Counted from the first letter of the stretch, positions 54,434-62,212 are shown. The stretch is DNA of 64,000 bases from Amycolatopsis mongoliensis (GCF_030285665.1 NZ_CP127295.1:6510001-6574000), one strand, 5' to 3'. Notes: generated from the sequence alone by a model not told the origin. Translations and numbers: made by a program.

Positions 54434-54946
54434 ATGGCAGAGCTGACCGAGACCGAGAAGACCAGCCTCGACGAGATCCCGCACCCGTCGCTGCCGCAGG
54501 GCTCCAACCTGTACGGCGGGACCAAGGTCTTCCCGGACTACCAGGCCGAACCCGGCCAGAGCTACTTCACGCTCGTGCACGGCATCGCGCACGAGTCGTC
54601 GGTGAGCTTCGTGGCGATCCTGCAGGCGACCCGCGCGCTGCGGAAGGGCTTCGAAGCCGCGATCTACTTCTACGGCCCGGGTTCGCTGAACTGCCTGGCC
54701 ACGCGCGGCTTCCCGACCACCGGCAACGCCGCCTTCCCCGGTGAGCTGAACATCAACGACCAGCTCAAGACGTTCATCAGCGAAGGCGGCAAGGCCTACT
54801 GCTGCCGCTTCGGCCTGTCGCTGCACGGCGCGCGCGAGGAGGACCTCATCGAGGGCGTCATCCCGACGCACCCCCTCGATGTCCAGGACGCGCTGATCCA
54901 CTACGCGCGCAAGGGCGCGATCATCAACTCCACCTACATGTTCTAG
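54434..54946 (+). CDS. MSMEG_0572/Sll0783-family nitrogen-starvation-response protein
   Basis: A 170-residue protein of the family named after cyanobacterial Sll0783, whose gene is induced by nitrogen starvation. NLYGGTKVFPDYQAEPGQSYF and YFYGPGSLNCLATRGFPTTG match the family; it resembles a DsrE-type fold with a conserved Cys (SLNC). Its biochemical role is unknown. It overlaps no neighbour but starts four bases after the preceding stop. It is a reliable marker of the Nit1C cluster. Confidence 0.88.
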   Translation: MAELTETEKTSLDEIPHPSLPQGSNLYGGTKVFPDYQAEPGQSYFTLVHGIAHESSVSFVAILQATRALRKGFEAAIYFYGPGSLNCLATRGFPTTGNAAFPGELNINDQLKTFISEGGKAYCCRFGLSLHGAREEDLIEGVIPTHPLDVQDALIHYARKGAIINSTYMF

Positions 54947-54992
54947 TGCGGGGGAATTTCGTTTCGACGTGTCACTGGTGCTCGGTGCGGGT

Positions 54993-55038
54993 GTCGTGAG
55001 TGAGAAACAGGGTTAGAACACCGTTTCTCACTCACGAC
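54993..55038. repeat. 46-base palindromic repeat, intergenic copy
   Basis: The outer arms GTCGTGAGTGAGAAA / TTTCTCACTCACGAC are perfectly complementary over 15 bases. The centre is a variant of the copy at 42090-42135, with three differences. It lies between the Sll0783-type and radical SAM genes of one operon, so it probably forms an intra-operonic hairpin. Confidence 0.85.
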
Positions 55039-55109
55039 CTCCCGCACCGCCCCTCAGCGGCGCGCGCAACGTGAACCTGAGAGAGTCACGAGACACCAGG
55101 GAGCAAGTA

Positions 55110-56180
55110 GTGCGCGTTGGTATCGAAGAAGACCTGGAAACCCGCGCCGACATCGCCGTCCGCGGAGTGCGTGTGGACGCACCTGTGCAGCGCAGCAAGG
55201 GCGCCGGGCCGAGCGACGACGGCCACCTGGTGGTCGACGGTGCCAACGCCACGCTGCCGCTGAACCCCGAAAGCCCGTACGTCGTCCAGGACGGGCGCAT
55301 CTTCCGCGAGACGATCGACCTCGGCCTGAGCGTCACCCCGGTGGGCCGGCCGCGGTTCTACGACCTGTCCACAACGGACGGTGTGCCCTACCGGAAGATC
55401 GCCCTGCTGCACGGCAAGGACGTCCTCGCGACGACGGTCGTCCAGACGTGCATCCGGTACGCCGAGGACCAGCGCTGCCGGTTCTGCACCATCGAGGAGT
55501 CGCTGCGGTCAGGGGCCACCGTGGCCGCGAAGACCCCGCAGCAGCTCGCGGAGGTCGCCGAAGCGGCCGTGCGGCTCGACGGCGTCCGGCAGATGGTGAT
55601 GACGACCGGCACGACGTCCGGGCCCGACCGCGGCGCCCGGCACCTCGTGCGCTGCGTCCGCGCGGTGCTCGAGGCCGTGCCGGGCCTGCCGATCCAGGTG
55701 CAGATCGAGCCACCCGGCGACCTCGGCGTCCTGCAGGACCTGCGGGACGCCGGGGCGACGTCGATCGGCATCCACGTCGAGTCGCTGGACGACGACGTCC
55801 GGCGGCGCTGGATGCCCGGCAAGTCGACCGTGCCGATGGCGGAGTACGAAGCCGCGTGGGCGGAGGCGGTCCGGGTGTTCGGCCGCAACCGCGTCTCGAC
55901 GTACCTGCTGATCGGCCTCGGCGAGGACCCGGACGCCCTGGTCGAGGGCGCCGGGCGGTTGATCGACCTGGGCGTCTACCCCTTCGCCGTGCCGATGCGG
56001 CCGATGGTCGGGACGCTGGCCCGGCGGGACGGCGCCACCGCGCCTTCGCCGGCGCTGGTCGCCGACGTCACCGGCCGGATCGCCGCGCTGCTGCGAGCGG
56101 CCGGGATGACCGGCGCCGACCAGGGCGCGGGCTGTGCCGCGTGCGGTGCGTGCGGGCTGCTCAGCGCGGCGGGAGGCTGA
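55110..56180 (+). CDS. Radical SAM enzyme of the Nit1C cluster (MSMEG_0568 family)
   Basis: A 356-residue radical SAM protein. The cluster-binding Cys are in CIRYAEDQRCRFCTIEES, spaced Cx8Cx2C rather than the usual Cx3Cx2C. A second Cys cluster CAACGACG near the C-terminus may bind an auxiliary cluster. RKIALLHGKDVLATTVVQ and YLLIGLGEDPDAL are typical of the family. The GTG at 55110 with GGGAG upstream is preferred over a GTG at 55071. The reaction is unknown; the family always co-occurs with this nitrilase type. Confidence 0.87.
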   Translation: MRVGIEEDLETRADIAVRGVRVDAPVQRSKGAGPSDDGHLVVDGANATLPLNPESPYVVQDGRIFRETIDLGLSVTPVGRPRFYDLSTTDGVPYRKIALLHGKDVLATTVVQTCIRYAEDQRCRFCTIEESLRSGATVAAKTPQQLAEVAEAAVRLDGVRQMVMTTGTTSGPDRGARHLVRCVRAVLEAVPGLPIQVQIEPPGDLGVLQDLRDAGATSIGIHVESLDDDVRRRWMPGKSTVPMAEYEAAWAEAVRVFGRNRVSTYLLIGLGEDPDALVEGAGRLIDLGVYPFAVPMRPMVGTLARRDGATAPSPALVADVTGRIAALLRAAGMTGADQGAGCAACGACGLLSAAGG

Positions 56181-56181
56181 G

Positions 56182-57552
56182 GTGGACCACGACATCCTCG
56201 CGTTGCTGGGCGACGTCCGCAGTGTGGCGGCGCGCCCGGCGTTCTCGATCGGCGAAGCCGACCACAGTGGACTGACGGCGTACCGCGCGTTGCGCCACGA
56301 AGCTTTCGTGGCCCGGCAAGGGCTCTTCGCCGGGCACGACCTCGACGACCACGACACCGACCCGCGCACCCTGGTCCTGGTCGCCCGCGACGCGTCGGGG
56401 GAAGTGCGAGGCGGCGTCCGGCTCGGCCCGGCGACCGACGGCCCGGACGTCGGCTGGTGGAAGGGCGGCCGCCTGGTCGTCGCCCCCGGATCACCGCCCG
56501 GGATCGGCTCGGCCCTGGTCCGCGCGGCCTGCGCGCGAGCCGAAGCCGAGGGCGCGCTGCGGTTCGAGGCGACCGTGCAGCCGCGCACCGAGCGGCTGTT
56601 CACCCGGCTCGGCTGGCAGCGCGTGCGGCCGGTGACCGTCGCCGGCCACGACCACGTGCTGATGCGCCGGCCGATCGGCCGGATCGCCGCGCTGGCCCGC
56701 GCGACGAAGGCCGCGCTCGGCCCGCTGCTGCGCGGGCTGACCGGCGTACCCGGCTTCGTCGGCGACGACGGCGTCCCGCTGCCCGGCACCGACGTCGTCG
56801 CGGCGTGCGACGCGATCATCCCGTCCATGGTCGAGCGCGACCCGGAATGGGCGGGCTGGTGCTCGGTGCTGGTCAACCTCAACGACCTCGCCGCGATGGG
56901 CGCCACCCCGACCGGGCTGCTCGACGCGCTCGGTGCCCGTGACGCGTCCTTCGCCGCCCGTGTCCTCAGTGGACTGCGGAAGGCGAGCGAGGCGTACGGC
57001 GTCCCGGTGCTCGGCGGCCACACCCAGTTCGGCGTCCCGGCTTCGCTCTCGGTCACCGCGCTGGGCCGGACCACCGACCCGGTGCCCGGTGGGGGTGGCC
57101 AGCCGGGTGAGCGCGTCTGGCTCACCGCCGACCTCGGCGGTGGCTGGCGCCCCGGCTACACCGGACGCCAGTGGGACTCGACGAGCTTCCGCCGCACGCC
57201 CGAGCTGCGTGAACTGCTCGGTTCGGTCGCGAAGGCGCGACCGGCGGCGGCCAAGGACGTCTCGATGGCCGGGATCGCGGGCACCCTCGGCATGCTCGCC
57301 GAGGCATCCGGCTGCGGCGCGGTGCTGGACGTCGGCAAGGTGCCGCGGCCGCGCGGGGCGTCCACCGGGGACTGGCTGACCTGCTTCCCCGGCTTCGCGA
57401 TGCTCACCACCGGCACGCCCGCACCCGCGGGCCCGGCAGTGACCGCGGACTGCGGCGAACTGGTCGCGGGCACCGGCGTCACGCTGCGCTGGCCCGACGG
57501 CGAAACGACGCCCGCCATCGACGGCGGCGTCACCGGATTGGGGAACTCATGA
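56182..57552 (+). CDS. GNAT acetyltransferase-AIR synthase-like fusion of the Nit1C cluster (MSMEG_0567/Sll0786-Sll0787 type)
   Basis: A 456-residue protein joining two units that are separate genes in cyanobacteria. Residues about 1-170 form a GNAT domain (YRALRHEAFVARQGLF, then PPGIGSALVRAACARAEAEG, the acyl-CoA loop). Residues about 185-456 resemble AIR synthase/PurM (LVNLNDLAAMGATPTG, GGHTQFGVPASLSVTALG, DVSMAGIAGTLGMLAEASG), which bind ATP. GGGAGG before GTG at 56182 supports the start. Its stop overlaps the nitrilase start. It may activate or acylate a nitrogenous intermediate (inference). Confidence 0.87.
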   Translation: MDHDILALLGDVRSVAARPAFSIGEADHSGLTAYRALRHEAFVARQGLFAGHDLDDHDTDPRTLVLVARDASGEVRGGVRLGPATDGPDVGWWKGGRLVVAPGSPPGIGSALVRAACARAEAEGALRFEATVQPRTERLFTRLGWQRVRPVTVAGHDHVLMRRPIGRIAALARATKAALGPLLRGLTGVPGFVGDDGVPLPGTDVVAACDAIIPSMVERDPEWAGWCSVLVNLNDLAAMGATPTGLLDALGARDASFAARVLSGLRKASEAYGVPVLGGHTQFGVPASLSVTALGRTTDPVPGGGGQPGERVWLTADLGGGWRPGYTGRQWDSTSFRRTPELRELLGSVAKARPAAAKDVSMAGIAGTLGMLAEASGCGAVLDVGKVPRPRGASTGDWLTCFPGFAMLTTGTPAPAGPAVTADCGELVAGTGVTLRWPDGETTPAIDGGVTGLGNS

Positions 57553-58379
57553 CGACACTCAGGATGGCCGCGGTCGCCGCGCCGTTCGACCGCGACCTCG
57601 AAGGCGACTTCGCGCGCATCGAAAAGCTGATCGGCGAGGCGAAGGCCGAGGGCGTGCGGTTGCTGGCGCTGCCGGAGGCCTGCCTCGGCGGTTACCTCGC
57701 CAACCTCGACGGCGATGCCGAAGGCCCACCCGCGCTGGCCGTCGACGGCCCCGAGCTGAAGCGGCTGGCCGCGCTGGCGGGAGACCTCGTCGTCACGGCC
57801 GGGTACTGCGAACTCGCCGGCGGGCGGCGGTACAACTCCGCGGTCTGCGTGCACGGCGACGGCGTCCTCGGGAACCACCGCAAGGTCCACCAGCCGCTGG
57901 CCGAGAACGCCAGCTACGGCGCCGGCCGCGGGTTCGCCGCGTTCGACACGCCGGTCGGGCGCCTCGGCATGATGATCTGCTACGACAAGGCGTTCCCCGA
58001 GTCCGCGCGGGCGCTCGCGCTGGACGGCGCCGAGGTCGTCGTCTGCATGAGCGCGTGGCCGGGCAGCCGGACCAACCCGGCCGCCGACCTCGCCGAGGAC
58101 CGGTGGAAACGGCGGTTCGACCTGTTCGACCGGGCCCGCGCGCTGGAGAACCAGATCGTCTGGCTCTCGGCGAACCAGTCCGGCACCTTCGGCGACCTGC
58201 GGTTCGTCGCCGGCGCCAAGATCGTCGACCCCGGCGGCGAGATCGTCGCCGACACCGGTGTCGCCGAAGGGATGGCGATCGCCGAGTTCGACGTCCAGGC
58301 GGCCCTCGCGACGGCGCGCCGGTCGATGGGGCACCTGGCGGACAGACGGCCGGATGCCTACCCGGTTAGTGTCCCGTGA
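57549..58379 (+). CDS. Nitrilase (Nit6803/Nit1C type), catalytically complete
   Basis: A 276-residue carbon-nitrogen hydrolase. The catalytic triad is visible: Glu43 in LPEACLGG, Lys112 in HRKVHQP and Cys144 in ICYDKAFPE. LGGYLANL and NQSGTFGDLRF match the aliphatic nitrilase subgroup of the cluster. Members of the Nit1C group are nitrilases linked to growth on cyanide-derived nitrile in some bacteria. It overlaps both the preceding stop and, nearly, the next start. A paralogue lacking the triad follows directly. Confidence 0.9.
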   Translation: MTTLRMAAVAAPFDRDLEGDFARIEKLIGEAKAEGVRLLALPEACLGGYLANLDGDAEGPPALAVDGPELKRLAALAGDLVVTAGYCELAGGRRYNSAVCVHGDGVLGNHRKVHQPLAENASYGAGRGFAAFDTPVGRLGMMICYDKAFPESARALALDGAEVVVCMSAWPGSRTNPAADLAEDRWKRRFDLFDRARALENQIVWLSANQSGTFGDLRFVAGAKIVDPGGEIVADTGVAEGMAIAEFDVQAALATARRSMGHLADRRPDAYPVSVP

Positions 58380-59210
58380 ATGGGGCAGATCCGGATCGCC
58401 GCCGTCGCCGCGCACTTCGGCCGCGACCTCGACTTCGACCTGCAGCGCATCGCGACGCTGATCGACCACGCGCGCTCGTCCGGCGCGGCGCTGCTGGTGC
58501 TGCCGGACGCGGCCCTCGGCGGGTACCTCGCCGACCTGCGCCATCCGGACCCGGAAGCGCTCCCGCCGGCCCTCGACCCCGACTGCGCGGAGCTGAAGAC
58601 CATCCAGTCGCTGGCCGCGGAGATGGTCGTGTGCGTCGGCTACTGCGAGGCCGACGGGCCGCGCCGCTACAACTCCGCGGTGTGCGTCACCGGTGACGGC
58701 GTCCTCGGCCGGCACCGCAAGGTCCACCAGCCGCCGGGGGAGAGCATCGCGTACGAACCGGGCGCCGAGTTCGCGGCGTTCGAGACGCCGGTCGGGCGGC
58801 TCGGCATGCTGATCGACTACGACAAGACGTTCCCCGAGTCGGCCCGGTCCCTCGCGGTCGACGGCGCGGACATCGTCGCCTGCCTGAGCGCGTGGCCGAC
58901 CAGCATCACCAACCGCGCGCCGCGGATGGCGCAGGACCGCCAGTCGCGGCTGTTCGACCTCTACGACCAGGCGCGGGCGGCGGAGAACCAGGTCGTGCTC
59001 GTGTCGTCCAACCAGACCGGCGCGATGGGCGGCATGCGGTTCCTCGGCCAGGCCAAGGTCGTCGGGCCGGGCGGCGAGATCCTCGCCCGGACCTGGTCCA
59101 AGGCCGGCATCGCGGTCGCCGAGCTGGACGTCGAACAAGAACTCGCGAACGCCCGCCGCGTGCTGCACCACCTGGGCGAACGGAAACCTTCGGTGTACCG
59201 GGAGGCTTGA
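58380..59210 (+). CDS. Nitrilase paralogue with lost catalytic residues (predicted inactive)
   Basis: A 276-residue paralogue of the preceding protein, same length and fold. The two key substitutions are clear: Asp43 (LPDAALGG) replaces Glu and Asp146 (LIDYDKTFPE) replaces the nucleophilic Cys, while Lys114 (HRKVHQP) is kept. Without the Cys thiol it cannot form the thioimidate intermediate. It is otherwise well conserved (ALVVL-type strands, SNQTGAMGGMRF), which argues for a retained structural or regulatory role, perhaps as a partner subunit of the nitrilase helix or as a product binder. It starts right after the nitrilase stop and has no clear ribosome-binding site. Confidence 0.85.
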   Translation: MGQIRIAAVAAHFGRDLDFDLQRIATLIDHARSSGAALLVLPDAALGGYLADLRHPDPEALPPALDPDCAELKTIQSLAAEMVVCVGYCEADGPRRYNSAVCVTGDGVLGRHRKVHQPPGESIAYEPGAEFAAFETPVGRLGMLIDYDKTFPESARSLAVDGADIVACLSAWPTSITNRAPRMAQDRQSRLFDLYDQARAAENQVVLVSSNQTGAMGGMRFLGQAKVVGPGGEILARTWSKAGIAVAELDVEQELANARRVLHHLGERKPSVYREA

Positions 59211-60286
59211 TGCGCATCGCCCTGCTGAGCTACTCGACGAAACCGCGCGGCGGGGTGGTGCACACGCTCGCCCTGGCCGAGGCCCTCGCCGCGCTCGGCG
59301 AGGACGTCACGGTCTGGACGCTCGGCCGGGGCGGCGACGCGGGGTTCTTCCGGCCGGTCGACCCTGCTGTGCGATTGTCGATCGTGCCCTTCCCGGACGT
59401 CCCGGGCGAAAGCGTCGGCGAGCGGATCCTGCGGTCGATCGCGGTGCTGCGCGCGGCTTTCACGCCGGACGCGTACGACGTCGTCCACGCGCAGGACTGC
59501 ATCAGCGCCAACGCCGTCGACCACTGCGTCCGGACCGTCCACCACCTGGACACCTTCACGACGCCGGAGCTGGCGGCCTGCCACGAACGCGCCATCGTCC
59601 GGCCGCACGCGCACATCTGCGTGTCCGCCTCGGTCGCGGCGGAGGTCCGCGACGGCTGGGGCATCGAAGCGGCGGTGATCCCCAACGGCGTCGACTACGC
59701 CCGCTTCGCCGCGGCCCGCCGTTCGCCGGAGCGGGGCCGGTACGTGCTGGCCGTGGGCGGCATCGAGCCGCGCAAGGGCTCGCTGGACCTGCTGGAGGCG
59801 TACGCGCTGCTGGCCGAACCGGACGTCCGGCTGCTGATCGCGGGCGGCGAGACGCTCTTCGACTACCGCGACTACCGCACCCGCTGGGAGAAGCGCGCCG
59901 CCGAGCTGGGGGTCGAGCCGGAAGTGCTGGGTCCGGTCGCGCACGAGGAACTGCCGTCGCTGATGGCGTCGGCCGCCGTGTTCGCCTTCCCGTCGACCAA
60001 GGAGGGGTTCGGGCTGGCGGCGATGGAGGCCCTCGCCGCCGGGGTGCCGGTGGTGACCCGCGACCTGCCCGTGCTGCGGGAGGTCTTCGGCGGGGTGGCC
60101 CGGTTCGCCGCCGACCCGCCCGGCTTCGCGCGCGAGCTGCGGGCCGCGCTCGACGGCGTCGACCCCGAGCCCGGCCGGGCCCTGGCCCGGCGCTACACCT
60201 GGTCGGCCGCCGCCGAGGCGCACCGGGCTTTCTACCGGCGCTCGGGCGACCGGGTCGTTTCTCGGGCGGCAGCGCGGAAGACGTAG
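59210..60286 (+). CDS. Glycosyltransferase of the Nit1C cluster (MSMEG_0565 family)
   Basis: A 358-residue GT-B (family 4 type) glycosyltransferase. MRIALLSYSTKPRGGVVHTL and VVHAQDCISANAV are the N-terminal hallmarks; PSTKEGFGLAAMEALAAGVPVV is the C-terminal donor-binding region with the E(x7)E motif. It overlaps the stop of the inactive paralogue (TGATG). Its acceptor is unknown. Its 3' end overlaps antisense to a rhamnosidase remnant by about 45 bases. Confidence 0.88.
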   Translation: MRIALLSYSTKPRGGVVHTLALAEALAALGEDVTVWTLGRGGDAGFFRPVDPAVRLSIVPFPDVPGESVGERILRSIAVLRAAFTPDAYDVVHAQDCISANAVDHCVRTVHHLDTFTTPELAACHERAIVRPHAHICVSASVAAEVRDGWGIEAAVIPNGVDYARFAAARRSPERGRYVLAVGGIEPRKGSLDLLEAYALLAEPDVRLLIAGGETLFDYRDYRTRWEKRAAELGVEPEVLGPVAHEELPSLMASAAVFAFPSTKEGFGLAAMEALAAGVPVVTRDLPVLREVFGGVARFAADPPGFARELRAALDGVDPEPGRALARRYTWSAAAEAHRAFYRRSGDRVVSRAAARKT

Positions 60287-60437
60287 CCGCCGGAGCCGGC
60301 GTCGGTCAGCGCGGGCAGGATGATCTTCGTCCCCGGCGCCCCGGTGTTCAGGTGGACGCCGCGCTTCTCGACGTCGTCGGCGAGGTGGGCGACCACGGCC
60401 GGGCGATCCGTCGCGGGGACGAGGCGAGGCACTGCGC
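60243..60437 (-). pseudogene. Remnant of an alpha-L-rhamnosidase (GH78-like), C-terminal fragment
   Basis: Read on the minus strand, about 60 codons resemble the last catalytic helices of GH78 rhamnosidases: VVAHLADDVEKRGVHLNTG, then APGTKIILPALTDAGSGG and FRAAARETT. Nothing upstream on this strand continues the domain, and no start or remaining fold is present. It is a decayed fragment, perhaps left by a deletion or rearrangement at the edge of the nitrilase cluster. It overlaps the 3' end of the glycosyltransferase gene. Confidence 0.5.
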
Positions 60438-60594
60438 TTCCGGCCGACAATTGTCCACAAGGGACTGAAGCGGTGCTGCCGGCCGGAACGACGGGGTGCC
60501 GGATCCGGATCGGGCAGGTTCCCCGGACCACTACGTCTCAAACATATTTTCGGGGCTCATTTCTGTCCGGAAAAAGCGCAATTTCCTCATGTGG

Positions 60595-60624
60595 GTGAAC
60601 ACCGGTCTCCACTTTGGTGTTCAC
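60595..60624. promoter_or_regulatory. Inverted repeat upstream of the DUF3494 gene
   Basis: GTGAACACC and GGTGTTCAC form a perfect 9-base inverted repeat with a 12-base spacer, in a region of visibly lower GC (about 60537-60700). It is 148 bases before the surface-protein start. It looks like a regulator binding site or a short hairpin. Confidence 0.5.
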
Positions 60625-60684
60625 AATTCGGCATTCTGTGGTGATTCGATCCGGCTCGGTCTAGCGTTCACCGGATCGAGGGCA

Positions 60685-60699
60685 GTGATCAATGATCAC
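60685..60699. promoter_or_regulatory. Short palindrome near the DUF3494 gene promoter
   Basis: GTGATCAATGATCAC is a perfect 7-base palindrome around a single A, 73 bases before the surface-protein start. It is a typical size for a dimeric repressor operator. No promoter consensus is clear beside it. Confidence 0.45.
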
Positions 60700-60771
60700 C
60701 GCTCCGACGTGGACCATGTCCCGGCCCAGACCCCGCCGGCTTAGCTCATCGAGTCGGTGGAGGGAACCCGG

Positions 60772-61920
60772 ATGAAAGGCGATTCCTGCAGAACACGGTC
60801 GGCGCGGCGGCGCCGGGGTACTGCGGTCGGAGGTCTGTGCGCGGTCGTGAGCGCTCTGGGGTTGGGGCTGGTGGTCGGGGCGCCGCAGGCCGTGGCCGCC
60901 GAAGCACCCGTCGGGCTCGGCACCGCGGCGTCCTATTCCGTGCTGGGCGGGCAGGCGGTGACCAATACCGGCCCCAGCAGGCTGGCCGGGAACCTCGGAG
61001 TCTCTCCCGGCACCGCGATCACCGGTTTCCCGCCCGGCACTGCCGCGGGCGCCACGCACGCGGGTGATGCCGTGGCCGGGCAGGCCCAGTCCGACCTCGT
61101 CGTCGCCTACGACGACGCCGCCGGCCGCGCGCCGACCGCGAACGTCGCGGGTGACCTGGTCGGCCGGACCCTGGTCGGTGGCGTCTACAAGTCCAGCGGC
61201 CCGCTCGCGCTCGGCGGGACCCTGACCCTGGACGGCCAGGGTGCCTCCGACACCGTCTGGATCTTCCAGGTCGCTTCCACCTTGATCACGGCTTCGGCGA
61301 GTGCGGTGAACCTGATCAACGGCGCCCAGGCGTGCCACGTGTACTGGCAGATCGGCAGTTCGGCGACGCTGGGCACGAACTCGCACTTCGTCGGCACGAT
61401 CATGGCGTTGACCTCGATCACCGTGACGACCGGCACCGTCGTCGCCGGGCGCGCACTGGCCCGCAACGGCCAGGTCTCCCTCGACGACACCACGTTCACC
61501 ACCCCCCGGTGCGCCACGACCCCGACCACCACGCCGACCACCACCGGCACGACGACTTCACCGGGCACCGGCACGACGACGCCCGGCACCGGCACCGGCA
61601 CCACGACGCCGGGTACCGGCACGACTTCACCGGGCACCGGCACGACCACCGGCCCGGGTACGGGGACCACGACCACGACGTCCCCCGCCGGCGGCGGGAC
61701 GACGACCAGCTCACCCGGGGCGGGCCTCGGCACGACCTGGACCGCCACCGGCCCGAACGGTGGCACCGGGACTCACGGCACCGTGCCCGGCGGCACGTCC
61801 GGCTTGGCCGGCACCGGAGCGACCCCCTTGCTCCGTCCCTTGATCGGGCTCGGCGTGCTGCTCGTTCTCCTCGGCGGAGTGCTGCTCACCGTCGTCCACC
61901 GCCGCAGGACAAGGCAGTAA
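60772..61920 (+). CDS. Exported surface protein with ice-binding-type (DUF3494) domain, Thr/Gly-rich stalk and sortase-like end
   Basis: A 382-residue protein. A Sec signal (VVSALGLGLVVGAPQAVAA) is followed by about 200 residues of the DUF3494 fold: AASYSVLGGQAVTNTG, then LAGNLGVSPGTAITGFPPG and YWQIGSSATLGTNSHFVGTI. Then comes a Thr/Gly/Pro-rich stalk of TTPGTGTTSPGTG repeats (61530-61700), and an end with LAGTG, a hydrophobic helix and RRRTRQ, like a sortase-anchored protein. GGAGGG supports the ATG at 60772. DUF3494 proteins include ice-binding proteins, but many family members act as adhesins, so freezing protection is not established. Confidence 0.83.
   Translation: MKGDSCRTRSARRRRGTAVGGLCAVVSALGLGLVVGAPQAVAAEAPVGLGTAASYSVLGGQAVTNTGPSRLAGNLGVSPGTAITGFPPGTAAGATHAGDAVAGQAQSDLVVAYDDAAGRAPTANVAGDLVGRTLVGGVYKSSGPLALGGTLTLDGQGASDTVWIFQVASTLITASASAVNLINGAQACHVYWQIGSSATLGTNSHFVGTIMALTSITVTTGTVVAGRALARNGQVSLDDTTFTTPRCATTPTTTPTTTGTTTSPGTGTTTPGTGTGTTTPGTGTTSPGTGTTTGPGTGTTTTTSPAGGGTTTSSPGAGLGTTWTATGPNGGTGTHGTVPGGTSGLAGTGATPLLRPLIGLGVLLVLLGGVLLTVVHRRRTRQ
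61530..61695 (+). repeat. Coding Thr-Gly-Pro tandem repeats (stalk of the surface protein)
   Basis: Degenerate units around ACCGGCACGACG encode TTTxPGTG blocks. The number of units is likely variable between strains because the repeats are near-identical at DNA level. Confidence 0.75.
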
Positions 61921-61943
61921 CGCCAACACGAATCCCGGTGCAG

Positions 61944-61974
61944 GTTCCGTGGCCGCGCCCGGCGGCCACGGAAC
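61944..61974 (+). terminator. Strong hairpin after the surface-protein gene
   Basis: Perfect 13-base arms (GTTCCGTGGCCGC and its complement) around loop GCCCG, 24 bases after the stop. No T-run follows. The rest of the gap to 62161 has a T7 run at 62015-62022 and no gene I can support. Confidence 0.7.
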
Positions 61975-62161
61975 GCTGGGCCGTCAGGAGGAACGATTCC
62001 CTCACCTGGAGGCAGTTTTTTTCGCGCCCGCACAGTGATCCAGACCGGAGCAGATGCCAATAGGCGCTCCGGGTGGTGACGTTCGGCCCCTGTTCTACTG
62101 GCGGGTCGGTCCGACTCTGAAGGCTCGCGCAAGTCCGTCTCAAGGGAGAGGAGGACCCGCG

Positions 62162-62212
62162 ATGCCGGCTTGCCGGATCGTCGCGCGACATCGCGGGCCG
62201 AGCCATGACTGA
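62162..62212 (+). CDS. Short upstream ORF (16 codons) overlapping the acyl-CoA dehydrogenase start
   Basis: ATG at 62162 is preceded by an excellent site, AGGGAGAGGAGG (62143-62154, spacing 7). The peptide [16 protein letters not shown] ends at TGA 62210-62212, eight bases into the dehydrogenase gene (ATG 62205), which itself has no ribosome-binding site. The pair therefore looks translationally coupled, so the peptide would act as a leader or start-context element. A coding role is inferred from the ribosome-binding site alone. Confidence 0.5.
   Translation: MPACRIVARHRGPSHD

Noticed and set aside
57549..59210. Sequence error hypothesis for the missing Cys in the second nitrilase
   Set aside because: Both Cys and Glu codons are changed to Asp in a fully open frame with conserved surroundings, which point errors would not explain together.
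61530..61695. Possible CRISPR-like array in regularly repeated GC-rich units
   Set aside because: Units are short, contiguous, in coding frame and encode Thr-Gly-Pro; there are no spacers and no cas genes.
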